A DNA stretch of 64,000 nt from Moorella sp. Hama-1 (GCF_023734095.1 NZ_AP024620.1:864501-928500); one strand, 5' to 3'; counted from the first letter of the stretch, positions 25,514 to 34,842 are shown. Notes: a model not told the origin generated them from the sequence alone. Translations and numbers: made by a program.

Positions 25514-27172
25514 ATGCCAACCAGTTGGTATCAGGTAATTTCTGTTATACTTGACCAAATCCAATTATATAAACCCGCTTCCATACTTGATATAGGTATT
25601 GGTTTTGGTAAATATGGTGTACTTATTCGGGATATGCTTGAAATACCTTTAGAGAGGTATCACAAAAACCAATGGCAGGTTAAAATTGATGGGATCGAAG
25701 CCTTTTCTGATTACAGAAATCCTTTACACCAATATTGTTATGACCAGGTATATTATGATGACGTTATGAATGTAATTCATAACCTCCCCTGCTATGATAT
25801 TATCATGTTAATTGATGTTCTTGAGCATTTTGAAAAGGAAGAGGGATTTAATCTAATATCAAGTCTATTGAAATATACGGCTAAATGTTTAATTATTTCT
25901 ACGCCGCTTTATCCAGATGTACAAAAAGAATATATGGGTAACAGACACGAAAAACATAAAAGCAGGTGGGTAATAACTGATTTTCTCGAATATGATTACA
26001 GTTATAAATTAGTACCCATTGGTAATAATGCAGCACAATTAATTACCATTTTTCCAAAATCCAACAGGCAAAAAATAGACTTACATGCAGATAAGATATT
26101 ACAAATAAATACACATAATAAAAATAAACATCATTTGACAATAGGTTATATACTTCCCCATAAAAAATTGACTGGCGGAATGAAAATGCTTCTAGAACAG
26201 ATGAAACATCTTCGCGCCAGAGAACATCATATTATAGCCATTGGGAAAACTGGAGGAGAAAATAAAATTTTACCCGATTGGTATGATATAACAGTAGATG
26301 ATGAAATTAGTATACCTAGAAACGAATCGTATTTAAACCATGTCAATAATTGTGATGTAATTATTGCAAGTTGGGTAAGCCAAATACCGGAGCTTATAGG
26401 TGCTAAGATCCCTGTAGTCTATTGGGAACAAGGACACGAATGGCTTTTTGGCGACTTTGATGATCTATCAGAGAATTCGCCTATACGACAGCATTTGATT
26501 CAGTGTTATAGTTTACCCTGTTTTTTGATCGCTGTTTCTCCACTTATAGCCAAAATATTAAAAGTAAGATATAACAGGGAAGCTTTTGTCATACCTAATG
26601 GTATAGATACAGATTTTTATAGACCGGGGCATAAGCCCGAGAACGGAACGATATTGTTAGTAGGCAACCCATTTTTACGGTTTAAAGGGTTTGATATAGC
26701 ATTAAAAAGCTTACAAAAAGTATGGAGCTATGGTCGGAGGTTTAGGGTAAAATGGATTTGCCAGACTGAACCAAAAGTAAGAGGTATAAATTTTCCTTTG
26801 GATATTATTGTAAAACCATCTCAAGTAGAACTAGCGGAGCATTATCGCACTACAGATATATTTTTGTTTACTTCCTGGTATGAAGGTTTTGGTATGCCTC
26901 CATTAGAAGCAATGGCCTCAGGGGTGCCAGTAGTTGCAACGCAATGTGGTGGCATTGATAGTTATGCAATACCAGGAGAAAATGCCTTATTTGCTGACCC
27001 TGGTGATATTGATTCGTTGGCTGCGGCTATCATATATCTCCTCGAAAATAAAGGGGCGAGGGATATCTTGGGAAAAAGAGGAAGGGAGACGGCCATGAAA
27101 TTTCGGTTCTCAGAAATTGTTCCTTTACTGGAGAATTACTTGTTTAGTGTAGTAAAAACGTATAACTATTAG
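25514..27172 (+). CDS. Fusion of SAM-dependent methyltransferase and GT4 glycosyltransferase
   Basis: 552 residues. The N-terminal third is a class I methyltransferase: ILDIGIGFGKYG at about 24-35 binds SAM and IIMLIDVLEHFEKEEG follows. From about residue 205 a GT4 domain begins (IGYILPHKKLTGGMKMLLEQ), with the donor-site pair Glu457/Glu465 in EGFGMPPLE and SGVPVVATQCGG. Fusion of a methylase to a retaining glycosyltransferase suggests building a methylated sugar on a common acceptor, perhaps the flagellin glycan. The gene is very AT-rich next to its neighbour, pointing to horizontal transfer. It lies just outside the IS island. Confidence 0.85.
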   Translation: MPTSWYQVISVILDQIQLYKPASILDIGIGFGKYGVLIRDMLEIPLERYHKNQWQVKIDGIEAFSDYRNPLHQYCYDQVYYDDVMNVIHNLPCYDIIMLIDVLEHFEKEEGFNLISSLLKYTAKCLIISTPLYPDVQKEYMGNRHEKHKSRWVITDFLEYDYSYKLVPIGNNAAQLITIFPKSNRQKIDLHADKILQINTHNKNKHHLTIGYILPHKKLTGGMKMLLEQMKHLRAREHHIIAIGKTGGENKILPDWYDITVDDEISIPRNESYLNHVNNCDVIIASWVSQIPELIGAKIPVVYWEQGHEWLFGDFDDLSENSPIRQHLIQCYSLPCFLIAVSPLIAKILKVRYNREAFVIPNGIDTDFYRPGHKPENGTILLVGNPFLRFKGFDIALKSLQKVWSYGRRFRVKWICQTEPKVRGINFPLDIIVKPSQVELAEHYRTTDIFLFTSWYEGFGMPPLEAMASGVPVVATQCGGIDSYAIPGENALFADPGDIDSLAAAIIYLLENKGARDILGKRGRETAMKFRFSEIVPLLENYLFSVVKTYNY

Positions 27173-27281
27173 CAAATTTGCTTAAAAAAACGTAAGCGTA
27201 AAATAACCCCCACTGATCCTCCCCCGATTTGTAGGACACAGAGTTAAGAGTGTATAATCAGAGCAAGGAGGCGTTGTGTCC

Positions 27282-27431
27282 ATGGGAGAGTTCAGACGAA
27301 AATATGATGAAGAGTTCAAGCGCAATGCCGTCGAGCTATGCCGCACCAGCGGCAAAACTGCCAGCCAGATTGCCCGGGATCTGGAGATCAACAGCAGCAC
27401 GCTCAATAGGTGGCGCAGAGAGAGCATATAA
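27282..27431 (+). pseudogene. IS3-family transposase orfA fragment
   Basis: 49 codons from ATG 27282 with AAGGAGG upstream. FRRKYDEEFKRNAVELCRTS and ASQIARDLEINSSTLNRWRR are the helix-turn-helix of IS3-family OrfA, which is normally about twice as long. The frame stops at TAA 27429-27431, just before the IS110 element, and no orfB follows, so it has been cut by insertion. CCCCCGATTTGTAGGACA upstream resembles an IS3 terminal repeat. Confidence 0.75.
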
Positions 27432-27439
27432 GCATTCCT

Positions 27440-27535
27440 GTAATAACGTGAGGTAGGTGTTGCCAATAAAAAAGCCTCCTGGTATAAAGAAAATAGACCA
27501 AAAACAAACAAACCAACCAGGAGGCGAGAAACCGT
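27440..27535 (+). ncRNA. Candidate bridge RNA region of the IS110 element
   Basis: The short non-coding left end of the IS110 element holds GCCTCCTGGT (27474-27483) and its inverse ACCAGGAGGC (27516-27525) around a 32-nt A-rich loop. In IS110-group elements this left end encodes the bridge RNA that guides recombination (established for IS621). Whether this one is transcribed and long enough is not shown. Confidence 0.3.
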
Positions 27536-28831
27536 ATGAATGAAGTGCAAAAGAAATTACTGGTCCATGGCGATGTGATAATAGTCGGTATCGACGTAGC
27601 CAAGCACAATCACTGGGCCCGGATCTATAACCAAATGGAACTGGATGTGGTCAAACCCTTCACGTTTCATAATAGCAAAGAAGGCTATTATCGTCTAGTG
27701 GCCAAAATGGAAGAAGCCAAAGAAAAAGCCGGGGCAACAAAGGTAATAATCGGCATGGAACCCACCGGTCACTACTGGAAACCCTTAGCATGGTTTCTTA
27801 AGGAGCAAGGCTATACGGTAGTGATAGTCAACCCCTATCACGTCAAAAGGCGGAAAGAGGAAGTAGGCAACTCCCCCACCAAGAACGACCGCAAAGACGC
27901 CGGGATTATAGCCAAAGTGGTCAAAGACGGGAATTTCCTCCACTGCCTTTTGCCCCAAGGAAAATATGCTGAGTTAAGGAACCTCGCCGTAACCCGGCGG
28001 CAGCAACGCCGGAAACTAAACAGCGCCTTAAACCAACTCCAGGCCATCCTGGACGAATACTTCCCCGAGCTGGAGCAAGTATTCAAAAATCTGTTAGGCA
28101 AAGCCGCCCAATGGGTGTTAAGAAACTGCCCCTTCCCCAGCTTAATATTAGCCCATAAGGTCGAAGAATTAGCCGAGCAACTAAAAGAAGCCAGTAACCA
28201 CCGGGTAGGGATGAAAAGAGCCCAGGCCCTCTACCAGACGGCCCAGGAGTCCATAGCCGTAACCGAAGGACTAACCGGAGCCCGACACAAGCTAAACGCC
28301 TGCTTAGACGAAATAGCCTTTTATCAGCAGCAGATCGAGGAAACAGAAGCAGCAATGGCCGAAATCCTAGCAGGAATAGATATCGCAGGATATTTATTAA
28401 GCATTCCCGGCATAGGCCTGGTAACAGTAGCCGGCTTTTTAGGCGAAATAGGCGATCCCCAGAATTACGAGCACTGGAAGCAAATCCAAAAACTCGCCGG
28501 GCTGAACCTAGGCGAACAAAGTTCCGGGAAGAAAAATGGACAAAGCAAGATATCCAAACGCGGGCGAGCCGAATTAAGGAACCTGTTATACCAGGCCAGC
28601 CTAATTCTGGTAGCCAAAAACCGTGAATTCAGAGCCCTATACCATTATTTCCTGACCAGGCAACAAAACCCCTTAAAGAAGAAACAGGCCTTAATAGCCA
28701 TAGCCGTAAAATTACTGCGGGTGATGTACGGTCTGGCCAGGAAGAAAGAAAACTACGACCCTGACAAAGTATTAGGAGCCTGTTGCCCAACCCCCACTTT
28801 TCAAGGGGATATTACCTCATCCAAAAACTAA
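27536..28831 (+). CDS. IS110-family transposase (DEDD recombinase)
   Basis: 431 residues. The RuvC-like N-terminal domain shows Asp20 (IVGIDVAKHNHW), Glu75 (GMEPTGHYW), Asp118 and Asp121 (KNDRKDAGII), the DEDD set of this family. The C-terminal Transposase_20 domain has SIPGIGLVTVAGFLGEIGD and a Ser-containing NLGEQSSGKKNG stretch expected to hold the catalytic serine. A coiled coil (about 230-285) links them. The gene appears intact. It interrupts an IS3 fragment and is followed after 111 bp by a convergent IS1182 gene. Confidence 0.92.
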   Translation: MNEVQKKLLVHGDVIIVGIDVAKHNHWARIYNQMELDVVKPFTFHNSKEGYYRLVAKMEEAKEKAGATKVIIGMEPTGHYWKPLAWFLKEQGYTVVIVNPYHVKRRKEEVGNSPTKNDRKDAGIIAKVVKDGNFLHCLLPQGKYAELRNLAVTRRQQRRKLNSALNQLQAILDEYFPELEQVFKNLLGKAAQWVLRNCPFPSLILAHKVEELAEQLKEASNHRVGMKRAQALYQTAQESIAVTEGLTGARHKLNACLDEIAFYQQQIEETEAAMAEILAGIDIAGYLLSIPGIGLVTVAGFLGEIGDPQNYEHWKQIQKLAGLNLGEQSSGKKNGQSKISKRGRAELRNLLYQASLILVAKNREFRALYHYFLTRQQNPLKKKQALIAIAVKLLRVMYGLARKKENYDPDKVLGACCPTPTFQGDITSSKN

Positions 28832-28942
28832 TTGACAGGATTTAGGCGATAAAATCAGGCTTAAGGAGGCATAAAGGAATGGATTGTAGACATTTTTGCT
28901 ATCATCCTCTTTAACTTCCCTGTTATTTCCGATTATTACCAG

Positions 28943-30568
28943 CTAAGTAGCGACACTTATCCCTGGGCTTGTAACTTGATTTTTTAAGGCGGCTGCCTGC
29001 TCCTGAAGTTTTTTGACGAAGAGTTTGTAGTTAACAGCAGCCGTGACAAAGAACATCTGCAGCCGTACTTTGGCCAGGCCGAAGTAGCGGGCCTTGCGGA
29101 CACCATGGCGCACCATCTCGGCTTGTTTGCGTTCAACGGCCGGGCGGTGCTGGCGGTATTCAGCTTTAAATGCAGGTGTTTCTTGCTGCTTTCTGCCTTC
29201 CTGGAGGTAGCGTTCATAGGGATGCACCGGGATGCTGCGATAACCTTTTTTGTTGCTGATGCACTGGTCTTTTAAGGGGCAGTTCTGACACTGTGCAGGT
29301 GCGAAGTCAAAGGCTTTGAGTTCCTGAGTTTTGTGGTCCCGGCGTATTTTGACTGCTTTTTGCCCTGCGGGGCAAAAGCAGGTTTCGGCCTTGAGGTCTA
29401 TTTGAAAATCGGCCTTTTTAAACAAGCCTCCTGCGTTCCTGCCTTCGGCTACCGGTGCTAATACTTCGATGTGGCGCTCTGCCATATCTTTACGGACCGG
29501 GCCGGTGCCGTAACAGGTGTCGCCTATCATTTTGTCGGGCTTCAGCTCTTCGGGCTGCTGGTCAATGAGGTCTTTAGCCACCTCGCCGTCGTGTACGTTG
29601 CCAGGGGTTACCTCTACCGCACTGATGAACTCCGACTCCTGCTCCATGGCAATATGGGTTTTATAGCCGTTAAAGGTACGGGAGGCTGATTTGCGGCCAT
29701 GACGCATCTCGGGGTCTACAGTGGAGATGATCCGGTCTTTGGCTACTCCCTTTTTGATTACGACACCGTCACCTTCAGCCCGGGGTTCGATATCCTGATA
29801 AGTAACCCTTACCAGGGTATCGCGTAGCTTTTGTTCGATTTCTGTAAGGCGTAAGGTGGCGGTTAGGGCCAATACCTTTTGGGCGTCGGCTACTAAATCA
29901 TTGAGCAGGGCCTCCCGCGCTTCGGCGTTGTCCCAGTCTATATCCGGTTTTTTTCTATCCTGGTAGTCCAGCTTCAACCCGGTAAATAGTTGCCGGTCCT
30001 CCGGGTTGGTTCTCCGGTTTAAGGAGTGCAGGAGCTTACGAATGGCGTTACGGATAAGCCTGTAGGTGTCCTGCACTGCGGCGGCGCCGATGGTAAAGGT
30101 GGAGTCCATGATCTGGGTAACCTGTTCCCCCGTGAGGAAGCCGTGTGCTGCCGCCTTTTCCAGGATGGCGGCAAAGACGGTCCGTTCTTTACGGAAGAGC
30201 AGGAGGCGAGTGCGAAACTTGGACAGGGTGGAGTAATCAAAGCCGGCTTCCCCTAACCCGATCCCCAGGGCTCGCTTCCAACGCAGGTCATAACGCGCCC
30301 GGTCCTCGGCCTCGCGGTCAGAGCAATTGTCCAGAAACTGCAGGACCATGACTTTACACAGGAAAGCCGGGGACTTGGAGGGATGCCCTACCTGGGCATA
30401 GGCGTCGGCGAAGAGTTCGTCCCGAAACACCTCTTCGTCTCGCCCCAGGGCGGCGTAGATGCTGTCTTCCGGGACGATCGGCAACCCTTCCCATTGGCTC
30501 AAGTTTTCCAGGCTGGTAAAGGTAAGCTGTTTTTGCTTCTCGCTCTTCCCCATCATGGCTACATTCAC
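28943..30568 (-). CDS. IS1182-family transposase (DDE)
   Basis: 541 residues on the minus strand. The N-terminal DUF772-type region (SLENLSQWEGLPIVPEDSIY, GHPSKSPAFLCKVMVLQFLD) and the DDE domain (QIMDSTFTIGAAAVQDTYRL, ISTVDPEMRHGRKS, KMIGDTCYGTG) are typical of IS1182. A Cys cluster (CPAGQK, CQNCPLKDQC) forms the usual zinc-binding part before the C-terminus. Length is normal and no break is seen, so it may be active. ATG 30568 is the first start; a second Met five codons later is possible. Confidence 0.9.
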   Translation of the reverse strand: MNVAMMGKSEKQKQLTFTSLENLSQWEGLPIVPEDSIYAALGRDEEVFRDELFADAYAQVGHPSKSPAFLCKVMVLQFLDNCSDREAEDRARYDLRWKRALGIGLGEAGFDYSTLSKFRTRLLLFRKERTVFAAILEKAAAHGFLTGEQVTQIMDSTFTIGAAAVQDTYRLIRNAIRKLLHSLNRRTNPEDRQLFTGLKLDYQDRKKPDIDWDNAEAREALLNDLVADAQKVLALTATLRLTEIEQKLRDTLVRVTYQDIEPRAEGDGVVIKKGVAKDRIISTVDPEMRHGRKSASRTFNGYKTHIAMEQESEFISAVEVTPGNVHDGEVAKDLIDQQPEELKPDKMIGDTCYGTGPVRKDMAERHIEVLAPVAEGRNAGGLFKKADFQIDLKAETCFCPAGQKAVKIRRDHKTQELKAFDFAPAQCQNCPLKDQCISNKKGYRSIPVHPYERYLQEGRKQQETPAFKAEYRQHRPAVERKQAEMVRHGVRKARYFGLAKVRLQMFFVTAAVNYKLFVKKLQEQAAALKNQVTSPGISVAT

Positions 30569-31227
30569 CCTTTCATGGCTCTACTTTTTTAGTTTCGCCA
30601 TGAAAGCGGAAATTCCTGGTTGGTTATTATGGTATTTATGGTAGCCGCTGGATTTGCAATACATTTCTCTATTGCTTACTACCCCGGTGGGGTAGTTTGG
30701 TCAACAGTCTCCTAGGCGACTATCGCCGCGCCCAATTACAAAAAGCAGCTTAAAAGACCCAAACACCAGGTAAAAAGTCTTGGGTGGGGGAAGCCTTATC
30801 ACCCCCCATAAGGGCATAGACCCTGCATACAAGTAACAGGCACAACCCCACCCGCCCTCAAGAGGCCGAACGAAGGAATGAAACAAGGCATAGACCCCGG
30901 GAGACATGATAGGGTAGCCGAGGGCCAGGAAGTGGTGAGGTTACTACCCAAGACTTAAAGATTAAGCTATCGTATTGTTGTTGTGGATGATTATGGAGGC
31001 TTAGTCTGCCCTCTTGGACTTTATCGTAAAAAATTGGAAATCTAAGAGAGCAGGCGATTTAACGAGCTAGAAGCAAATTATTGAGATAGGCGGGGGTTAT
31101 TTTACGCTTACGGGATTAAAAAATTAGTTTATGATGGTTAGCCGAAAAAAATGGCCATAAAAACGGTATTAATATTAATGGAGGGTTCTGAGAGATGGGG
31201 TATGAGTATTAAAGGAGATTATGCCAT
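30569..31227. other. Non-coding end region of the IS stack
   Basis: About 660 bp with no credible gene. GGGCATAGACCCTGCATACA near 30825 and GGCATAGACCCCGGGAGACA near 30886 are imperfect direct repeats. GGTGGGGTAG and similar purine-rich blocks surround them. It looks like the structured end of another insertion element rather than a gene. It contains the right 21-bp inverted repeat at 31092-31112. Confidence 0.4.
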
Positions 31228-31302
31228 ATGGCGCTGGATTTATTTGATTTCATATTTAGGAAATCCTGTCGTGTCGTAAGGAGGAAACAATGTTGGGTGT
31301 AG
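31228..31302 (+). CDS. Tiny cationic peptide, upstream partner
   Basis: A 24-residue frame, MALDLFDFIFRKSCRVVRRK then QCWV, with AAAGGAG 10 nt before ATG 31228. The first half is amphipathic and the second strongly basic. It overlaps the start of the next small gene by 13 bp, with the AAGGAGG site of that gene inside it. The tight coupling suggests both are translated. No family recognised. Confidence 0.4.
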   Translation: MALDLFDFIFRKSCRVVRRKQCWV

Positions 31303-31484
31303 TACTTCAAGTAATTAATAACCTATTACAGAAAGCCACAGGTTTATTATTAGATTATATACTGGGAAAAATCATCAAAATAATAGGTGGATTGGTAACA
31401 AAAAAATCTCGGAAACGATATGCAACTAAAGTATATATAGTTGAGAAGAATGTAAAACAACCATTTCGCCGTACAATATTCTGA
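31290..31484 (+). CDS. Small hydrophobic/cationic peptide, possibly membrane-active
   Basis: 64 residues with AAGGAGG 7 nt before ATG 31290. Residues 1-38 (MLGVVLQVINNLLQKATGLL, LDYILGKIIKIIGGLVTK) are highly hydrophobic with regularly spaced charges. Residues 39-64 are rich in Lys and Arg. This resembles leaderless bacteriocins or small membrane toxins in general character only. It lies between IS elements in an AT-rich patch with no immunity or transporter gene beside it. Function unknown. Confidence 0.5.
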   Translation: MLGVVLQVINNLLQKATGLLLDYILGKIIKIIGGLVTKKSRKRYATKVYIVEKNVKQPFRRTIF

Positions 31485-31684
31485 ATTGGATATAATAAAA
31501 ATCATATAAGTAATAAAATTTCAACGGCCAACTCATCTAGTAGTTACCCTGATATGGTAACCTCTACCACATCCATTCTTTAGAACCCACCCTTATCATT
31601 TTTTTAATTGTTTATACTTGGAAATACTAGCGTTGCATAAAAAAGATCTCGAACTGTCAAGAGCAGTAGAATCCAATTGTCACC

Positions 31685-31729
31685 GGACAGTGATATTGTC
31701 ACCCTATAAGCGGACAGCGATAATGTCAC
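31685..31729 (+). repeat. Tandem 18-bp repeats in front of the ISNCY transposase
   Basis: GGACAGTGATATTGTCAC (31685-31702) and GGACAGCGATAATGTCAC (31712-31729) are near-identical, 27 bp apart; a further TTGTCACC precedes them. They probably form the left transposon end bound by the transposase. Confidence 0.7.
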
Positions 31730-31748
31730 TATGAGAGGAGAAATCTTT

Positions 31749-32397
31749 TTGAGTGCCAAAGAGTCGCGTAGGGTGTTTATAATCGAGCAAGCCGTTAACG
31801 GCAAAATCACTAACCGGCAGGCTGCCGAGGTTCTGGACTTAAGTGAACGCCAGGTAATCCGCTTGAAGGAGAGGATGGAGGCTGAAGGTGTTGCGGGCCT
31901 GGCTCATAAAAACAGAGGTCGGACGCCCAAGCAGGCTGCGCCTAAAGAAACTAGAGAAAAGGTGGTCATGTTGGCCCAGAGCCCTCTTCGTGATGCTAGC
32001 TGCCAGCAGGTAGCTGAGCTCCTGGAAGAGTTCTATGGTACCACCCTTTCGGCTAAGACCGTGGGCCGGATCTTGAAGGAGGCTGGTATTCCTCTGGCCC
32101 ATACCCACAGGTTGCCCAAACGCCAGAAGTCGCGTGACCGTTTGCCCCAGGAGGGCCTGCTTTCTCAGGTCGACGCCAGCCCTTTTGCCTGGTTGGAGGA
32201 GCGCGGCCCGGAGCTTGCTTTGCACGGTTCCATTGACGATGCTACCAGCAAGGTTCAAGGGTTGCATTTTGAATTTCATGAGTGCCTCCACGGCTACTTG
32301 CAGCTGCTGTTGCAAGTAGTGCAGAATTACGGCGTGCCCAGAAGTCTATACACTGACCGCCACACTATTTTCTTTTCCCCTAAGGAGGACAGGCTCT
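31749..32397 (+). pseudogene. ISNCY-type transposase, 3' end lost
   Basis: TTG 31749 with GAGAGGAG upstream opens SAKESRRVFIIEQAVNGKIT and AAEVLDLSERQVIRLKERME (helix-turn-helix), then SQVDASPFAWLEERGPELAL and SIDDATSKVQGLHFEFHE of the rve-like core. The sequence ends at YTDRHTIFFSPKEDRLS near 32397, where family members continue for another 150-200 residues. From there the bases belong to a minus-strand element. It is therefore a truncated, inactive gene. Confidence 0.85.
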
Positions 32398-32399
32398 CT

Positions 32400-33085
32400 T
32401 GCCGGAATTCCGGCGCGTTATCGGTCTTGACCAGGGTAGGGCGACCATACTGGCGGCTTACAGTTTTGATTAAGTCTACCACCCGGGCCGTACTTTTACT
32501 AAAGTCCAGGCTCCATCCCAGGATAAAGCGGCTGGTTTCATCTAACAGTAGGCAAAGCTGGGCTTTCAGTCCGCCAAGGGTTATTTCCGCATGGTCGATG
32601 CAGGTGGCAAAATTGACCCGGCCAAAGGTATGCAATTTGCGGCGTCGTTTTTTATCCCGGGGAGGTACAGGGTGTTCCTGTTTAAGGACCTTGTGGACGG
32701 TGGCCGGGCTCACTTTATGGCTCTCCTTCTGACCCAGGTAATGGGCTATTTGTTTGGCGCCCCAGTGGGGGTAGTGTTCATGGCAGGCAACAATGGCCTG
32801 GCGCGTTACCGCCGGTAACCTGGGTTCGGAAAAGGCTTGGGTTTTATCCGCTAAGATGGCCAGGGCTTCGGCTTTATTTTTACCGCGCACTAATTTACGC
32901 CAGCGTAACAGGGTGGAGTAGGCTTTGGGGACTGCCTGGCTAAAACCCGTAATGGTGCCGCCCTGGGCGCGTAAACTTTCCAGGTGCTGGAGAATGGTCC
33001 ATTTGTCGGCAGCGCTGAACCGCTGGTAGGCTGTGTTTAAGGTGCCGAGGAGGGGCCTTAAGATGGCGCTCAAAAAATTAATCAC
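32400..33085 (-). pseudogene. rve-domain transposase orfB, C-terminal end lost
   Basis: From GTG 33085 the minus frame shows a helical N-terminus, HYPHWGAKQIAHYLGQKESH, CIDHAEITLGGLKAQLCLLL and TLVKTDNAPEFR, the first two acidic blocks of an integrase core. It stops matching just after DNAPEFR at about 32400 where it meets the ISNCY remnant, so the third catalytic Glu is missing. It forms a pair with the small helix-turn-helix gene immediately upstream. Confidence 0.8.
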
Positions 33086-33115
33086 CGCCTGGGCCTGGGC
33101 GTTCTGACGTTTAAG

Positions 33116-33418
33116 TCACTTTACCTCTTGTTTTAGCGCTTTGTTCTCTGCTTCCAGTTCCCGGCAACGGGCCTGCCAGTCCACTTTAGGGCCGGGCTTT
33201 AATCCTTCCAGGCCGGTAAGGGCGCCCAGAACGAAGCCGGTCAGCCATTTATAGATGGTGGGCCGGGAAACTTCAGCCTCTCCCGCCGCGGCGGTGATGG
33301 TTATACACCCCGTGAGGATCTGGATAATGAGTTGCCATTTTTGCTCCTGGCCGCGGGCGATAATCTCCTGGTCCAATTGGCTATTGCCGGTTAACCTTGT
33401 TGATGTTATACTGGCCAT
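33116..33418 (-). CDS. IS helix-turn-helix protein (orfA)
   Basis: 100 residues. ATG 33418 has AAGGAGGT 9 nt upstream; the longer frame to 33559 lacks such a site. GCITITAAAGEAEVSRPTIY with KWLTGF is a helix-turn-helix, and the C-terminal CRELEAENKALKQEVK is a short leucine-zipper-like coil, as in IS3-type OrfA proteins. It is the first gene of a two-gene element whose second gene is truncated, so it is likely non-functional alone. Confidence 0.75.
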   Translation of the reverse strand: MASITSTRLTGNSQLDQEIIARGQEQKWQLIIQILTGCITITAAAGEAEVSRPTIYKWLTGFVLGALTGLEGLKPGPKVDWQARCRELEAENKALKQEVK

Positions 33419-33503
33419 AGGGGGAAGACCTCCTTTTTGGCTGGTTTTGCTTGCTGACAAAACATTTCGCCAAATAAAGGGGTCTTCCTCCCTGTTTTTT
33501 TGT

Positions 33504-34694
33504 TCAGACGACTTTTTTAGGGATGAGATCCATGGCCTTGAAGAGTTTACCGTCGACATGCAGCTCCAGGCGGCCGCCGCTGTCCTCTAACCTTACCTGG
33601 TGGCCTAAGACCTTGCCGACTACAAAGACGGCCGGCGGGCCGGCAGCCACTACTTCTTCGTTACCCAGGGCCTTTTTCTCTTTTTGCCAGCGCTCCACCT
33701 CCTGGGCGATGCCGAAGTACCGGTCGGCCGGGGTGAAGCCACCAATACCCTCATGGGGCCGGCTGTAGTTGTAGTGCTCGATATACCAGCTGATGCGGGT
33801 GGCGGCTTCTGCCATGGTGCGGAAGACCTCGACGTTTAAAAGCTCCCGCTCGATATTGCGGTGAAAGGATTCGATTTTCCCCAGGGTCTGGGGGTGATGC
33901 GGCCGCGCCTTAGTATGATAGATGCCCAGCTGCTGCAACAGCTTCTCAAACCGCGTCACCCCCTTCCAGGTGACAAACTGGGGGCCGTTGTCGGTTAATA
34001 TTTCCCGGGGCAGTCCATGTTTAGCCATGGCTCCTTTGAGAACTTCTAATACCGCCTCCGCCGTGGCGCTCTTAAACAGGCCGTGGTTAACCACAAAGCG
34101 GCTATGGTCATCCAGTACCGTAATCAGTCACACCCGGTACTGGCTGCGGATAAAGAAAGTGCTTAAGTCGATTTGCCACAGGTCGTTGGGGTTGGCCCGG
34201 CAGAAACGCTGCCATTCCTCCCGGGCCGCCTGTAATTCTTCTTCATAGGCTTTAGCCTTCTCCGGGTCGTTACTCCTGGCCTCGGCCTGAATGATTTCGT
34301 CGGCCGGTTTAAAGCCAAAACGGCGCAGGATCCGGTTGATCGTCACCTGGCTTAAGTGAATGCCCTCAAACCGGGCTAAAAAATCTCTTAGCTTCCTTGA
34401 CCCCAGAAACGGATGGGCTTTTTTAAGCTCTACCACTTTCGCCTGGACTTCCGGTGGGGTTTCCTGGGGGAAGTTTTTTGGCACCGGGGCAGCGTCCCGC
34501 AATCCTTCTTCACCTTTCTGCCGGTAGCGGTTCAGCCAGCGGTAATAGACGGACTTGTGGATGCCGTACTGCCGGCAGATTTCTTCGACAGTGAGCTGCC
34601 TTTCCCGGGCTGCCTCCAGGACTCTTAGCTTGAATTCTTTACTGTAATGCTGCCTGGGTTTACTCTGTTTTTCATTTTGAACTCGAGCTTCCAT
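33504..34694 (-). pseudogene. IS481/IS3-like transposase with an in-frame stop
   Basis: Two frames in the same phase join across one TGA (34130-34128). The first (MEARVQNEKQSKPRQHYSKE, helix-turn-helix EICRQYGIHKSVYYRWLNRY) ends ..RSQYRV, and the second resumes LITVLDDHSRFVVNHGLFKS with EILTDNGPQF and KIESFHRNIERELLN, completing the D-D-E core. A TGG-to-TGA change would explain the break. Total length would be about 396 residues, normal for the family. Confidence 0.88.
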
Positions 34695-34842
34695 AAAGCA
34701 TATCCCCCTTTTTGGGCTGGCCCATCAGGAGGAACCGCACGGTGTAAACCGAATTCCGGCTGGCCCCCTCCTCCCCCCAAGGGGGCCAGTAACCCTTCCT
34801 GCTTTAAGTGTAAAGGGAGCTTGGTCGAGTGGCAAATATCAT

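Larger units (their letters stand above)
27191..31112. mobile_element. Composite nested insertion bounded by perfect 21-bp inverted repeats
   Basis: Bases 27191-27211 (CGTAAGCGTAAAATAACCCC and one more C) are exactly the reverse complement of 31092-31112. Between them lie an IS3 orfA fragment, a complete IS110-type transposase gene and a complete IS1182-type gene. The bounding repeats therefore belong to one older element opened by later insertions. No clear target-site duplication is seen outside them. Confidence 0.65.
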
